The notes under the pieces were generated by a model. That model was not told where the DNA came from. It was given only the letters and a program-made list of their open reading frames with translations, and made no database searches. DNA of 64,000 bases from Tsuneonella sediminis (GTDB lineage: Bacteria; Pseudomonadota; Alphaproteobacteria; Sphingomonadales; Sphingomonadaceae): positions 124,001 through 188,000 of the forward strand of contig NZ_JBNCBU010000003.1 in the NCBI RefSeq assembly GCF_051912845.1, written 5' to 3'. This document shows positions 52,375 to 60,182 of the stretch, piece by piece (the stretch's first letter is position 1; each line of letters starts with the position of its first letter). The position numbers and the translations under genes were made by a program.

Positions 52375-54441
52375 GTGTCACACATTGGCCGGACGACGAG
52401 CCGGCGCGATGCGGCGGACCGGCTGAACCCGGGGGAGAGATTGGCGGATTTTGTGGAATTTAGGCGCGAGGGCGAAGGATTCGAGCTGCGATTCGGCGGT
52501 CGAACCATCTTGCGCCATAGCGACGCCTGTCCTGCGGTGGCCATGGCCAGGGGCGCACCCGACATCGCAATGGTCCGTGGGAACTTCCGCATAGAGGATC
52601 AACCGTCCGCTCAGCGGACCCTTGCCGGGTGGCGCAAGGTCGATGACGGCATCGACTTCGACGGCGCTTCGCTGCGCTGGGACGGCGCCGTTCTGACGCT
52701 GACCGCCGACGATCCCGCCTTCGATCGCTTGTACGTGCGCTTTCACGCCGAGTCCGGAGAGGCGGTCTGGGGCGGCGGTGAGCAGATGAGCTATCTCGCG
52801 CTGGGCGGTCGGCGCTTTCCGATGTGGACGAGCGAGCCCGGAGTGGGGCGCGACAAGTCGACCGAGCTGACCCGCGCGATGGACGCCGATGGGATGGCGG
52901 GCGGAGACTACTGGACCACCAACTATCCCCAGCCGACCTTTCTCACGAGCCGGTGGATCGCGATCCATCTCGACGCGAGCTGTTTCAGCGTCCTCGACTT
53001 CACTGACCCGGCCGCGCACCTGGTCGAGGTGTGGTCGAGTTCGGCGCGCTTCGAAGTGTTTGCCGCCGACGGCCCCAGGTCGCTCGTGACGCGCCTCTCG
53101 GACCGGTTTGGCCGCCAGCCGCAGTTGCCCGACTGGGCGATCGGCGGCGCGATCGTGGGCCTGAAGTCGGGGGTCACCAGTTTCGAACGGCTCGAACGGT
53201 TCGAGAAGGCGGGTGCTGCGATCTCGGGACTGTGGTGCGAGGACTGGGCGGGAATCCGCGAGACGAGCTTCGGGCGCCGCCTGTTCTGGGACTGGCAAGT
53301 GGGTGCGCGCAGCGAGGCGCGCTTTCCGCAGCTGGAGAAGCGGATCGCCGAGCTGGATGCCCGGGGCATCCGTTTCCTTGCCTATGTCAATCCTTACCTG
53401 GCGGTCGATGCCGAGCTGTTCGCCGAGGGCGCCGAAGGACGGCACTTCTGCCTGAAACCGGATAGCGACGAGGTGTACCTCGTAGATTTCGGCGAGTTCG
53501 ATTGCGGCGTGGTCGACTTTACCCGCGCGGAGACCCGCGACTGGTTTGCCGAGCGTATTCTCGGGCGCGAAATGCTCGATCGGGGGGTCATGGGCTGGAT
53601 GGCCGACTTCGGCGAATACCTGCCCACCGATGTCCGGCTTGCCGACGGCAGCGATCCCATGGAGGCGCACAACCGTTGGCCCGTCCTCTGGGCCGAGGTG
53701 AACGCCGCGGCGCTCGCCAGTCGCGGCAAGACCGGCGAGGCGGTGTTCTTCATGCGGGCAGGCTTTTCGGGCGTGCAGTCCTGGTGTCCGCTGCTGTGGG
53801 CGGGCGACCAGTCGGTCGACTTCACCCGTCACGATGGTATCGGCACCGTCGTCACGGCCGCGCTATCGGCGGGGCTGGTCGGCAATGCCTACAGCCATTC
53901 CGATTGCGGCGGGTACACATCGCTGCTGGGCAACGTGCGCACCGTCGAACTGATGCAGCGGTGGTGCGAGCTCGCCGCGTTCGCTCCTGTCATGCGCAGC
54001 CACGAGGGCAATCGTCCCGACGACAACCTGCAATACGACAGCTCGGACGAACTGCTTGCCTGTTTCGCCTACTGGAGCCGGGTGCACGCTGCGCTTGCCC
54101 CCTACGTGCGCTCGCTGTGTGCCGAGGCGGCGGCCTTTGGACTTCCCCTTCAGCGGCCGCTGTTTCTCGAGTATCCCGGGGACCCATCGCTGTTTGCCGT
54201 GCAGGACCAGTATCTCTACGGAGCCGAGCTCATGGTGGCACCGGTGATCGAGGACGGCGCGAGGGAGCGCCAGGTTGTTCTTCCCGGCAGATCGGCCTGG
54301 CGGGACCTGTGGACGGGGCGGGATTTCGCCCCCGGCATCCACACCGTTGCCGCGCCGATCGGCCAGCCGCCGGTGTTCTATCGTCCAGACGGCAGCCACG
54401 CCGCCTTGTTCGCGGCGATCGGCCAGGAGGCGCCGCGATGA
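52375..54441 (+). CDS. GH31 sulfoquinovosidase-like alpha-glycosidase
   Basis: Glycosidase of the YihQ branch of GH31, which releases sulfoquinovose (6-sulfoglucose) from its glyceride or from plant sulfolipid. The 688-residue chain has the nucleophile D411 in GWMADFGEY and acid/base D478 in WAGDQSVDF. Matching E. coli YihQ by eye, its sulfonate-binding Q262, Q288, R301, W304 and Y508 correspond to K264, E289, R302, W305 and Y514. R, W and Y are kept, and Lys/Glu replace Gln/Gln, the K-E-R-W-Y variant known from Agrobacterium sulfoquinovosidase. No signal peptide, so cytoplasmic. The GTG start is uncertain: TTG 52441 next to GGGGGAG is also possible. First gene of a seven-gene coupled run. 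Confidence 0.82.
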   Translation: MSHIGRTTSRRDAADRLNPGERLADFVEFRREGEGFELRFGGRTILRHSDACPAVAMARGAPDIAMVRGNFRIEDQPSAQRTLAGWRKVDDGIDFDGASLRWDGAVLTLTADDPAFDRLYVRFHAESGEAVWGGGEQMSYLALGGRRFPMWTSEPGVGRDKSTELTRAMDADGMAGGDYWTTNYPQPTFLTSRWIAIHLDASCFSVLDFTDPAAHLVEVWSSSARFEVFAADGPRSLVTRLSDRFGRQPQLPDWAIGGAIVGLKSGVTSFERLERFEKAGAAISGLWCEDWAGIRETSFGRRLFWDWQVGARSEARFPQLEKRIAELDARGIRFLAYVNPYLAVDAELFAEGAEGRHFCLKPDSDEVYLVDFGEFDCGVVDFTRAETRDWFAERILGREMLDRGVMGWMADFGEYLPTDVRLADGSDPMEAHNRWPVLWAEVNAAALASRGKTGEAVFFMRAGFSGVQSWCPLLWAGDQSVDFTRHDGIGTVVTAALSAGLVGNAYSHSDCGGYTSLLGNVRTVELMQRWCELAAFAPVMRSHEGNRPDDNLQYDSSDELLACFAYWSRVHAALAPYVRSLCAEAAAFGLPLQRPLFLEYPGDPSLFAVQDQYLYGAELMVAPVIEDGARERQVVLPGRSAWRDLWTGRDFAPGIHTVAAPIGQPPVFYRPDGSHAALFAAIGQEAPR

Positions 54442-55451
54442 GCGAGCGCGCCAACATCCGCGATGTCGCCGCGCGCGCCGGGGTCGCGGTGAAGACTGTC
54501 AGCCGCGTCCTCAACGGCCACCCCTACGTCAGCGAGGCCATGCGCGAGCGGGTCGAGGAGGCAATGCGAGCACTCGATTTCCGGCCCAGCGTGGCGGCCC
54601 GCATCCTGTCGGGCGCGAAATCGAACCAGGTCGCGCTGATCTACGACAATCACAGCCCCTACTACATGTTCCAGATCCAGAAGGGGTGCTGGGAAGTGTG
54701 TCACGAGAAGGGTATCCGCCTTCTCGCGCAGCCGGTCGATGTCGACGATCCGGACGTGGGCGAGCAGGTCCGCGGGCTCGTTTCCGAAACCCACGTCGAC
54801 GGCATCATCCTGTCGTCCCCGGTAACCGATTGCGAGCCCGTCCTGCGCATGCTCGATGCGCTCGACATTCCGTTCGTCCGGATTTCTCCGGGGACCAATC
54901 ATGCGCTGACAAGCTCGGTCTTCATGGACGACGCCCAGGCCGGCGACGACATGACCACCCATCTCGTCAACCGGGGCCACCGCCGGATCGGCTTCGTGAA
55001 GGGGCACCCGAGCCACATGGCGAGCGAGGAGCGGCTCTATGGCTATCGCAAGGCGCTCGACCGCGCCGGTATTCCGTTCGAACCGGCGTTGGTGATGGAC
55101 GGAGAATTCGATTTTGAAAGCGGCGTGCGGGCGGCTGCCGCGCTGCTCGGCGGCGCAGAGCCGCCGACCGCGATATTCGCCGCGAACGACGACATGGCGG
55201 CGGGCGTTCTTGCGGAGGCCCATTCGCGAGGGATCGATGTGCCCGGGCAGCTTTCCGTTGCGGGGTTCGACGACACCACGCTGGCGCGCACCGTCTGGCC
55301 GCCGCTGACGACGATCCACCAGCCGATGGCCGAACTGGCACGGACCGCCGCCGAAATTCTCATCGCGGGGGGCGAGACAGTCCATCGCCGCCTGCCCCAC
55401 CGATTGGTCGAGCGCGCCTCGGTCGCACCGCCTGCCAGGAGAACCGAATGA
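54438..55451 (+). CDS. LacI family transcriptional regulator
   Basis: A 337-residue repressor with the N-terminal helix-turn-helix and hinge (NIRDVAARAGVAVKTVSRVLNG split here as the recognition segment, about residues 6-27) and a periplasmic-binding-protein-like effector domain (about 60-335) with the AIFAANDDMAAG and SVAGFDDTTLA motifs. ATG overlaps the GH31 stop and its stop overlaps the next ATG (both ATGA), so it is produced with the enzymes it probably controls. The effector is likely a pathway sugar such as sulfoquinovose or its glyceride (inference). Confidence 0.9.
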   Translation: MSERANIRDVAARAGVAVKTVSRVLNGHPYVSEAMRERVEEAMRALDFRPSVAARILSGAKSNQVALIYDNHSPYYMFQIQKGCWEVCHEKGIRLLAQPVDVDDPDVGEQVRGLVSETHVDGIILSSPVTDCEPVLRMLDALDIPFVRISPGTNHALTSSVFMDDAQAGDDMTTHLVNRGHRRIGFVKGHPSHMASEERLYGYRKALDRAGIPFEPALVMDGEFDFESGVRAAAALLGGAEPPTAIFAANDDMAAGVLAEAHSRGIDVPGQLSVAGFDDTTLARTVWPPLTTIHQPMAELARTAAEILIAGGETVHRRLPHRLVERASVAPPARRTE

Positions 55452-56362
55452 GCCTTTTGCCCGCCCCGCCTGCGACCCGCCCGCTCGGCGCCAGCGCGAT
55501 CCCCGTATCGCCCGTTGCATGGGGGATGTGGCGATTCGCCGATGGCGGGCGCTCGGTCGCGGACGCCGCCGCGCTCGTCCACGCGGCGCTCGACGCGGGC
55601 ATAACCCTGCTCGATACCGCGGACATCTACGGCTTCGACGGGGCGGGCGGCTTCGGTGATGCCGAGGCATTGCTGGGTGAGGTTCTGGCGTCGGAGCCCG
55701 CGCTTCGCGACCGGATGGTGCTCGCGACGAAGGGCGGCATTCGTCCCCCTCTGCCGTACGATCAGTCGGCCGGGTATCTGTGCGAAGCGATCGAAGCTTC
55801 GTTGCGGCGATTGAGGATCGACACGATCGACCTGTGGCAGGTCCACCGGCCGGACATCCTGACCCATCCCCAGGAGGTCGCGCGCGCGCTCGACGATGCG
55901 GTTGCAGCGGGCAAGATCCGCGAGCTCGGCGTATCCAACTTCACGATGCCGCAGGTCGAGGCCTTGGCGGCGTTTCTGGGTCGGCCGCTCGCGACCACAC
56001 AGCCCGAGATCAGTCCCTTGCGGATCGACTGCTTCGAGAACGGCGAACTCGACCAGGCGATGCGGATGAACCTGCTGCCGCTGGCGTGGTCGCCGTTGGG
56101 CGGCGGGCGCCTGCTCGCGCCGGAAGGCGAGCGAGACAGGTCCGTCGCCGCCGAACTCGATCGGGTCGCAGCAGAACAGGGGGTAAGCCGCAGCGTCGCG
56201 GCCTATGGCTGGCTGATGGCGCACCCTGCCGGAATCATTCCCATCGTCGGCTCGCAAAGCGCCGGGCGGATCGCCGAGGCGATGCAGGCGCTCTCGATGC
56301 GCTGGACCCGGCAGGACTGGTACGCGGTGCTCGTCGCCGCACGAGGAGAGAGGCTGCCATGA
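55448..56362 (+). CDS. Aldo/keto reductase, SmoB-like by context
   Basis: A 304-residue TIM-barrel NADPH-dependent oxidoreductase. The catalytic tetrad is visible: D and Y in LDTADIYGFD, K in LATKGGIR, and H in WQVHRPD; the cofactor-binding IVGSQSAGRI lies near the C terminus. In the sulfo-SMO pathway the equivalent enzyme, SmoB, reduces 6-oxo-glucose to glucose. Position between the regulator and an SsuD-like monooxygenase, with ATGA overlaps on both sides, supports this role, but sequence alone does not prove substrate. Confidence 0.8.
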   Translation: MSLLPAPPATRPLGASAIPVSPVAWGMWRFADGGRSVADAAALVHAALDAGITLLDTADIYGFDGAGGFGDAEALLGEVLASEPALRDRMVLATKGGIRPPLPYDQSAGYLCEAIEASLRRLRIDTIDLWQVHRPDILTHPQEVARALDDAVAAGKIRELGVSNFTMPQVEALAAFLGRPLATTQPEISPLRIDCFENGELDQAMRMNLLPLAWSPLGGGRLLAPEGERDRSVAAELDRVAAEQGVSRSVAAYGWLMAHPAGIIPIVGSQSAGRIAEAMQALSMRWTRQDWYAVLVAARGERLP

Positions 56363-57447
56363 CACGACAATGCGAGATCGCGTGGTTTTCCGCGCTCTGC
56401 GACGACGACTACGAGTTTCTAGGCGTGCCCGATCCGCAGCTCCAGTCGAGCTGGGAGCATTGCCGCAACATCGTGCTGCGTGCGGAGGAAGGCGGATTCG
56501 ACAACATCCTGCTGCCGTCTGGATACCAGCTGGGCCTCGACACGACCGTTTTCGCCGCAGCGATGGCGCCGTTGCTGCGGCGGATGAAGCTGCTGTGGGC
56601 GACACGCATTGGCGAGGACTGGCCCCCGCAGCTCGCACGCCGGATCGCGACCCTCGACCGCATCCTTGGCCCCAACGCCGATGGGACCGCCGGCCGGCTC
56701 AACGTCAACATCATCTCGTCCGATATGCCGGGACAGGCAATGCCGGGCGGCCCGCGCTATCGCCGGGCGACCGAGGTGATGAAGATCGTACGCGCGCTGC
56801 TCAACGGTGAAAGCATCGATCATCAGGGGGAGCACTACCAGCTCAAGCTCGATCCGCCGCGGATCACGACGATCAGCGGGAAGTGCCCGCCGTTCTATTT
56901 TGGTGGTCTGAGCCACGAGGCGCGCGAATGCGCGGCCGAGGCATGCGACGTCTACCTCATGTGGCCCGACACGATGGACAAGGTCCGCGAGAACATCGCC
57001 GACCTTAGCGAGCGGGCGGCCAAGCACGGCCGCACCCTCAAGTTCGGCTACCGGGTCCACGTGATCGTGCGCGAGACCGAGGAAGAGGCGCGCCAGTATG
57101 CCGACCGGCTGCTGTCGAAGCTCGACGAGGAAGCCGGCAAGGCAATCCGGGAGAAATCGCTCGACGCCAAGAACTACGGCGTCCAGCGGCAGGCCGAGCT
57201 GCGCAGCGCAGCCGGCGGCGACGGCTTCGTCGAGGACAACCTGTGGACCGGCATCGGCCGCGCGCGTTCGGGATGCGGTGCCGCCATCGTCGGCACGCCC
57301 GACCAGGTGCTGGCGAAGCTGCGCGCCTATCAGGCGGAGGGCATCGAGGCGTTCATCCTCTCGGGTTATCCCCACGTGAACGAATGCGACATGTTCGCCC
57401 GCTACGTCCTGCCGCAAATCGAGCACGGCCCCCTGAAGTTCGACTGA
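56359..57447 (+). CDS. Flavin-dependent alkanesulfonate-type monooxygenase (SmoC/SsuD-like)
   Basis: A 362-residue luciferase-like monooxygenase using FMNH2 and O2. The pattern is that of alkanesulfonate monooxygenases: PQLQSSWEHCRNIVLRAEE start, GRLNVNIIS, the PPFYFGGLSHEA strand-loop, and a C-terminal TGIGRARSGCGAAIVGTPDQV segment. SsuD family members cut C-S bonds of organosulfonates to give sulfite and an aldehyde; SmoC does this to sulfoquinovose. Here it follows the aldo-keto reductase by ATGA overlap, and an FMN reductase lies two genes on, giving the needed two-component system. Substrate is inferred from the GH31 signature. Confidence 0.83.
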   Translation: MTRQCEIAWFSALCDDDYEFLGVPDPQLQSSWEHCRNIVLRAEEGGFDNILLPSGYQLGLDTTVFAAAMAPLLRRMKLLWATRIGEDWPPQLARRIATLDRILGPNADGTAGRLNVNIISSDMPGQAMPGGPRYRRATEVMKIVRALLNGESIDHQGEHYQLKLDPPRITTISGKCPPFYFGGLSHEARECAAEACDVYLMWPDTMDKVRENIADLSERAAKHGRTLKFGYRVHVIVRETEEEARQYADRLLSKLDEEAGKAIREKSLDAKNYGVQRQAELRSAAGGDGFVEDNLWTGIGRARSGCGAAIVGTPDQVLAKLRAYQAEGIEAFILSGYPHVNECDMFARYVLPQIEHGPLKFD

Positions 57448-57450
57448 AAA

Positions 57451-58935
57451 ATGACCGGCGCGGCCCTTCTTTACGACATCGCGGTGATCGGCGGCGGTGT
57501 GAACGGGTGCGGGATCGCGCGCGATGCCGCTGGGCGGGGGGCGAAAGTCCTGCTGCTCGAGGCCGACGACCTTGCCAGCGGCACCTCGTCGAAATCGACC
57601 AAGTTGATCCACGGGGGGCTGCGCTATCTCGAGCATTACGAGTTCTCGCTCGTGCGCGAGAGCCTCTCGGAGCGCGAGCGGCTGCTCGCCATCGCGCCCC
57701 ACATCGCCTGGCCGATGCGCTTTGTGCTGCCCCACGTTCCGGGCCTGCGTCCGCGCTGGCTCGTCCGGGCGGGGCTGTTCCTCTACGACCATATCGGCGG
57801 GCGCAAGCGGCTGGCAGGCACCGACAGCATCGACCTGACGTCGCATCCGGCTGGCGCGCCGCTGAAGCAGGAGTTTCGCAAGGCGTTCGTCTATTCCGAC
57901 TGCTGGGTCGACGATGCCCGTCTCGTCGTTCTCAACGCCCGCGATGCTGCCAACCGCGGGACCGATGTTCGCACCCGCTGCCCGGCCACCCGGCTGGCGC
58001 GCGAGGGCGATCAATGGCGTATCGAGGCGGGCGGCGAGACCTTTTCGGCGCGCGCCGTCGTCAACGCGGCGGGGCCCGCGGTGCTCGACGTGCTCGAGGC
58101 AGGCGACCTGCGGCCCGACCGGGCGATGCGGCTCGTACGCGGTTCGCACATCGTGGTCGGCAAGCTGTTTGACCACCCGTTCGCCTATTTTTTCCAGTTG
58201 CCGGATGGCCGGATCTTCTTCGCCATACCATACGAGGACGATTTCACGCTGATCGGGACCACCGACGTCGACCACGACGGCGGACCGGTGAAAGCGAGCG
58301 CAGAGGAAATCGCCTACCTGTGTGACGGGGCGAGCCGGTTCTTCCGCCGGGAAGTGACCCCGCAGGACGTGGTCTGGACTTATTCGGGAGTGCGGCCGCT
58401 GATCGACGACGGATCCGGGCGGCCCGAAGCGGCGACGCGCGGCTACCAGCTCGACCTGTCCGAACCGGAGGAAGGCGCACCGCTGCTGACGGTCTACGGT
58501 GGCAAAATCACGACGTACCGACATCTCGCCGAGGATGCTCTCGAGCTGCTCGGCGCGCGTCTTGTGGAGGTTCAGGGCGAGGGCTGGACGGCGGATGTCC
58601 CGCTGCCGGGAGGTGATTTTGCGGTCGGCGCCACGGATGAGCTTGCAGCCGACTTCTCGCGGCGTTTCCCGTTCCTCTCCGAGGCGTCGCTCCGGCTCGT
58701 GCGGGCCTATGGCACAGACGCCTTTGCGATCTTCGACGGGACTGCAAGCCTCGACGACTGCGGGCGGACCTTCGGCCACGGCCTGACCGAGCGCGAGGTC
58801 CGCCATCTCGTTACCCGGGAATGGGCCCGCGACGCCGAAGATGTGCTTTGGCGGCGGAGCAAGCTCGGGCTACGGTTTACGCCCGCGCAGGTGCGAGCGC
58901 TCGACGAATTCGTGCAACAGGAGTTTTCCGGGTGA
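57451..58935 (+). CDS. glpD: Glycerol-3-phosphate dehydrogenase, aerobic (GlpD)
   Basis: A 494-residue FAD enzyme oxidising glycerol 3-phosphate to dihydroxyacetone phosphate and passing electrons to quinone. The N-terminal FAD site IGGGVNGCGIARDAAGRG (about residues 13-30), TSSKSTKLIHGGLRYLE, and the substrate region TDVDHDG and YSGVRPL are present, with the C-terminal helical domain. It sits 3 bases after the monooxygenase gene and overlaps the FMN reductase, so it belongs to the operon. It could process glycerol freed from sulfoquinovosyl glycerol, provided a glycerol kinase exists elsewhere. Confidence 0.93.
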   Translation: MTGAALLYDIAVIGGGVNGCGIARDAAGRGAKVLLLEADDLASGTSSKSTKLIHGGLRYLEHYEFSLVRESLSERERLLAIAPHIAWPMRFVLPHVPGLRPRWLVRAGLFLYDHIGGRKRLAGTDSIDLTSHPAGAPLKQEFRKAFVYSDCWVDDARLVVLNARDAANRGTDVRTRCPATRLAREGDQWRIEAGGETFSARAVVNAAGPAVLDVLEAGDLRPDRAMRLVRGSHIVVGKLFDHPFAYFFQLPDGRIFFAIPYEDDFTLIGTTDVDHDGGPVKASAEEIAYLCDGASRFFRREVTPQDVVWTYSGVRPLIDDGSGRPEAATRGYQLDLSEPEEGAPLLTVYGGKITTYRHLAEDALELLGARLVEVQGEGWTADVPLPGGDFAVGATDELAADFSRRFPFLSEASLRLVRAYGTDAFAIFDGTASLDDCGRTFGHGLTEREVRHLVTREWARDAEDVLWRRSKLGLRFTPAQVRALDEFVQQEFSG

Positions 58936-59501
58936 CCATCAAGATCGTTGCCGTCGGGGGCACGGTGAATCCCGGCAACTCGACCGAGCAGGCGCTTCGC
59001 CTGGCGGCCTCGACCGCTGCCGATGCGGGAGCCGACGTCACGGTATTCGGCAGCGAATACCTGCGCGCGTTGCCACACTATCGGGGGGAAGGATACGGGA
59101 TCGAGGACGGGGCCGAGTTCGTCGAGGCGGTACGCCAGGCGGACGGGGTCATCGTCTCCGCCCCCGGTTATCACGGGTCGATATCCGGTTTGGTCAAGAA
59201 CGCCCTCGACTACCTCGAGGATCTGGCAAAGGACGAGCGGCCTTATCTGGACGGCCGCGCGATCGGGCTGATAGCGACCGCCTATGGCGACCAGGCGAGC
59301 ATGAGCACGCTCCAGACGCTCCGCTCGGTGGTCCACGCGCTGCGAGGATGGCCAACCCCCATGGGCGCGACCGTGCGCGTCTATCAGGGCCTGTTCTCGC
59401 CCGACGGGGAATGCCTCGAGGATCGCGCCCGGATGCAGCTGCAGATGGTCGGCAGCCAGACCGTTCGCGGCGCGCGCGCGCTTTCGCGGCTGGGGCAGTA
59501 G
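58932..59501 (+). CDS. NAD(P)H-dependent FMN reductase
   Basis: A 189-residue flavodoxin-fold reductase of the SsuE/MsuE type. The phosphate loop GTVNPGNSTEQALR and the dimer/flavin segment PGYHGSISGLVKNALDYLE are visible. It would make FMNH2 for the luciferase-like monooxygenase encoded in the same operon. GTG 58932 overlaps the glpD stop (GTGA). In Agrobacterium the corresponding role belongs to SmoA, which is of a different flavin reductase type, so this would be a substituted partner. Confidence 0.85.
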   Translation: MTIKIVAVGGTVNPGNSTEQALRLAASTAADAGADVTVFGSEYLRALPHYRGEGYGIEDGAEFVEAVRQADGVIVSAPGYHGSISGLVKNALDYLEDLAKDERPYLDGRAIGLIATAYGDQASMSTLQTLRSVVHALRGWPTPMGATVRVYQGLFSPDGECLEDRARMQLQMVGSQTVRGARALSRLGQ

Positions 59502-59502
59502 G

Positions 59503-60093
59503 ATGGCGTCGAACCTGGAAAAGGCGCTCGGGGCGCTGGCGGCCGGACGGATGATCGTCATCACCGGTGACGAGCATCGCGGGGGAGACATCGATTTCTG
59601 CTGTCCCGCGCGGGGTGCGACCGCCGAGGCGATCAACTTCATGGCTCTCCACGGGCGCGGACTCGTCTGTCTCGCGATAACCCCGGCTCGCGCCATCCGC
59701 CTCGGCATCGAACTGATCAACCCGGGTCGCGAGAACCAGTCGGGGCGTCCGCACGGCCGCTCGATCGAGGCGGCGAGCGGCGTCAGCACCGGCATTTCCG
59801 CTGCCGACCGGGCGCACACCATCCGGGTTGCGGCGGCGGACGACGCCACCGCCAGCGACCTGATCTCGCCCGGGCACGTGTTCCCCCTCATCGCGCGCGA
59901 AGGCGGCGTGCGCGAGCGTCGCGCGGCGACCGAGGCCTCGATCGAGGCCTGCCGCCGGGCGGGGGCGGGCGATGCCGCGGTGATCTGCTCGATTATGCGC
60001 GACGACGGGGAAATGGCGCGGATAGACGACATTGCAGGTCTGATCGCGGAGCACGGCCTGCCCGTTCTCGACATCGCAGATCTCCTGGGCTGA
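59503..60093 (+). CDS. Degenerate RibB-like protein (DHBP synthase fold)
   Basis: A 196-residue protein aligning end to end with RibB (3,4-dihydroxy-2-butanone 4-phosphate synthase). Conserved parts include GVSTGISAADRA, SDL..PGHVFPL and ATEAS. Compared with E. coli RibB, metal ligand E38 is G27, metal ligand H153 is A142, and E174 is S163; D42 is kept as D31 and R37 as R26. The usual DEDRENEGD loop reads DEHRGGDID. It therefore probably lacks normal DHBP synthase activity. It starts 1 base after the FMN reductase and closes the operon. It could act in flavin supply, bind a sugar phosphate, or catalyse something new. Confidence 0.8.
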   Translation: MASNLEKALGALAAGRMIVITGDEHRGGDIDFCCPARGATAEAINFMALHGRGLVCLAITPARAIRLGIELINPGRENQSGRPHGRSIEAASGVSTGISAADRAHTIRVAAADDATASDLISPGHVFPLIAREGGVRERRAATEASIEACRRAGAGDAAVICSIMRDDGEMARIDDIAGLIAEHGLPVLDIADLLG

Positions 60094-60109
60094 GGCGGCC
60101 GTCCACCCG

Positions 60110-60128
60110 GATGCGGATTTGCCGCATC
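60110..60128 (+). terminator. Hairpin after the GH31-RibB-like operon
   Basis: GATGCGG at 60110-60116 and CCGCATC at 60122-60128 form a perfect 7-base stem with a 5-base loop, 17 bases after the last stop of the operon. No T run follows, so it is tentative. Confidence 0.4.
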
Positions 60129-60153
60129 GGAAACCACGTGCGCATGAGCCGTT
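60129..60153 (+). promoter_or_regulatory. Possible EcfG-like promoter before the DUF305 gene
   Basis: GGAAA at 60129-60133 and CGTT at 60150-60153 are 16 bases apart, one mismatch from the GGAAC-N16-CGTT pattern seen before csbD. It lies 30 bases before the DUF305 start. The mismatch is at an important position, so support is weak. Confidence 0.25.
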
Positions 60154-60182
60154 ATCTTCTCTGAACAAGGGGAGAAAATGCA

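Noticed and set aside
52375..54441. Plain alpha-glucosidase or alpha-xylosidase as the GH31 function
   Set aside because: The residues at the YihQ sulfonate-binding positions and the neighbouring monooxygenase and reductase fit sulfoquinovosidase better; kept as an alternative only.
56419..58806. Open frame of 795 codons antisense to the monooxygenase and glpD genes
   Set aside because: It covers two clearly real genes on the other strand, has no domain and no ribosome site; it is a GC-codon mirror artefact.
59503..60093. Ordinary functional ribB
   Set aside because: Both metal ligands and the E174 equivalent are replaced, so a normal DHBP synthase call would be misleading.
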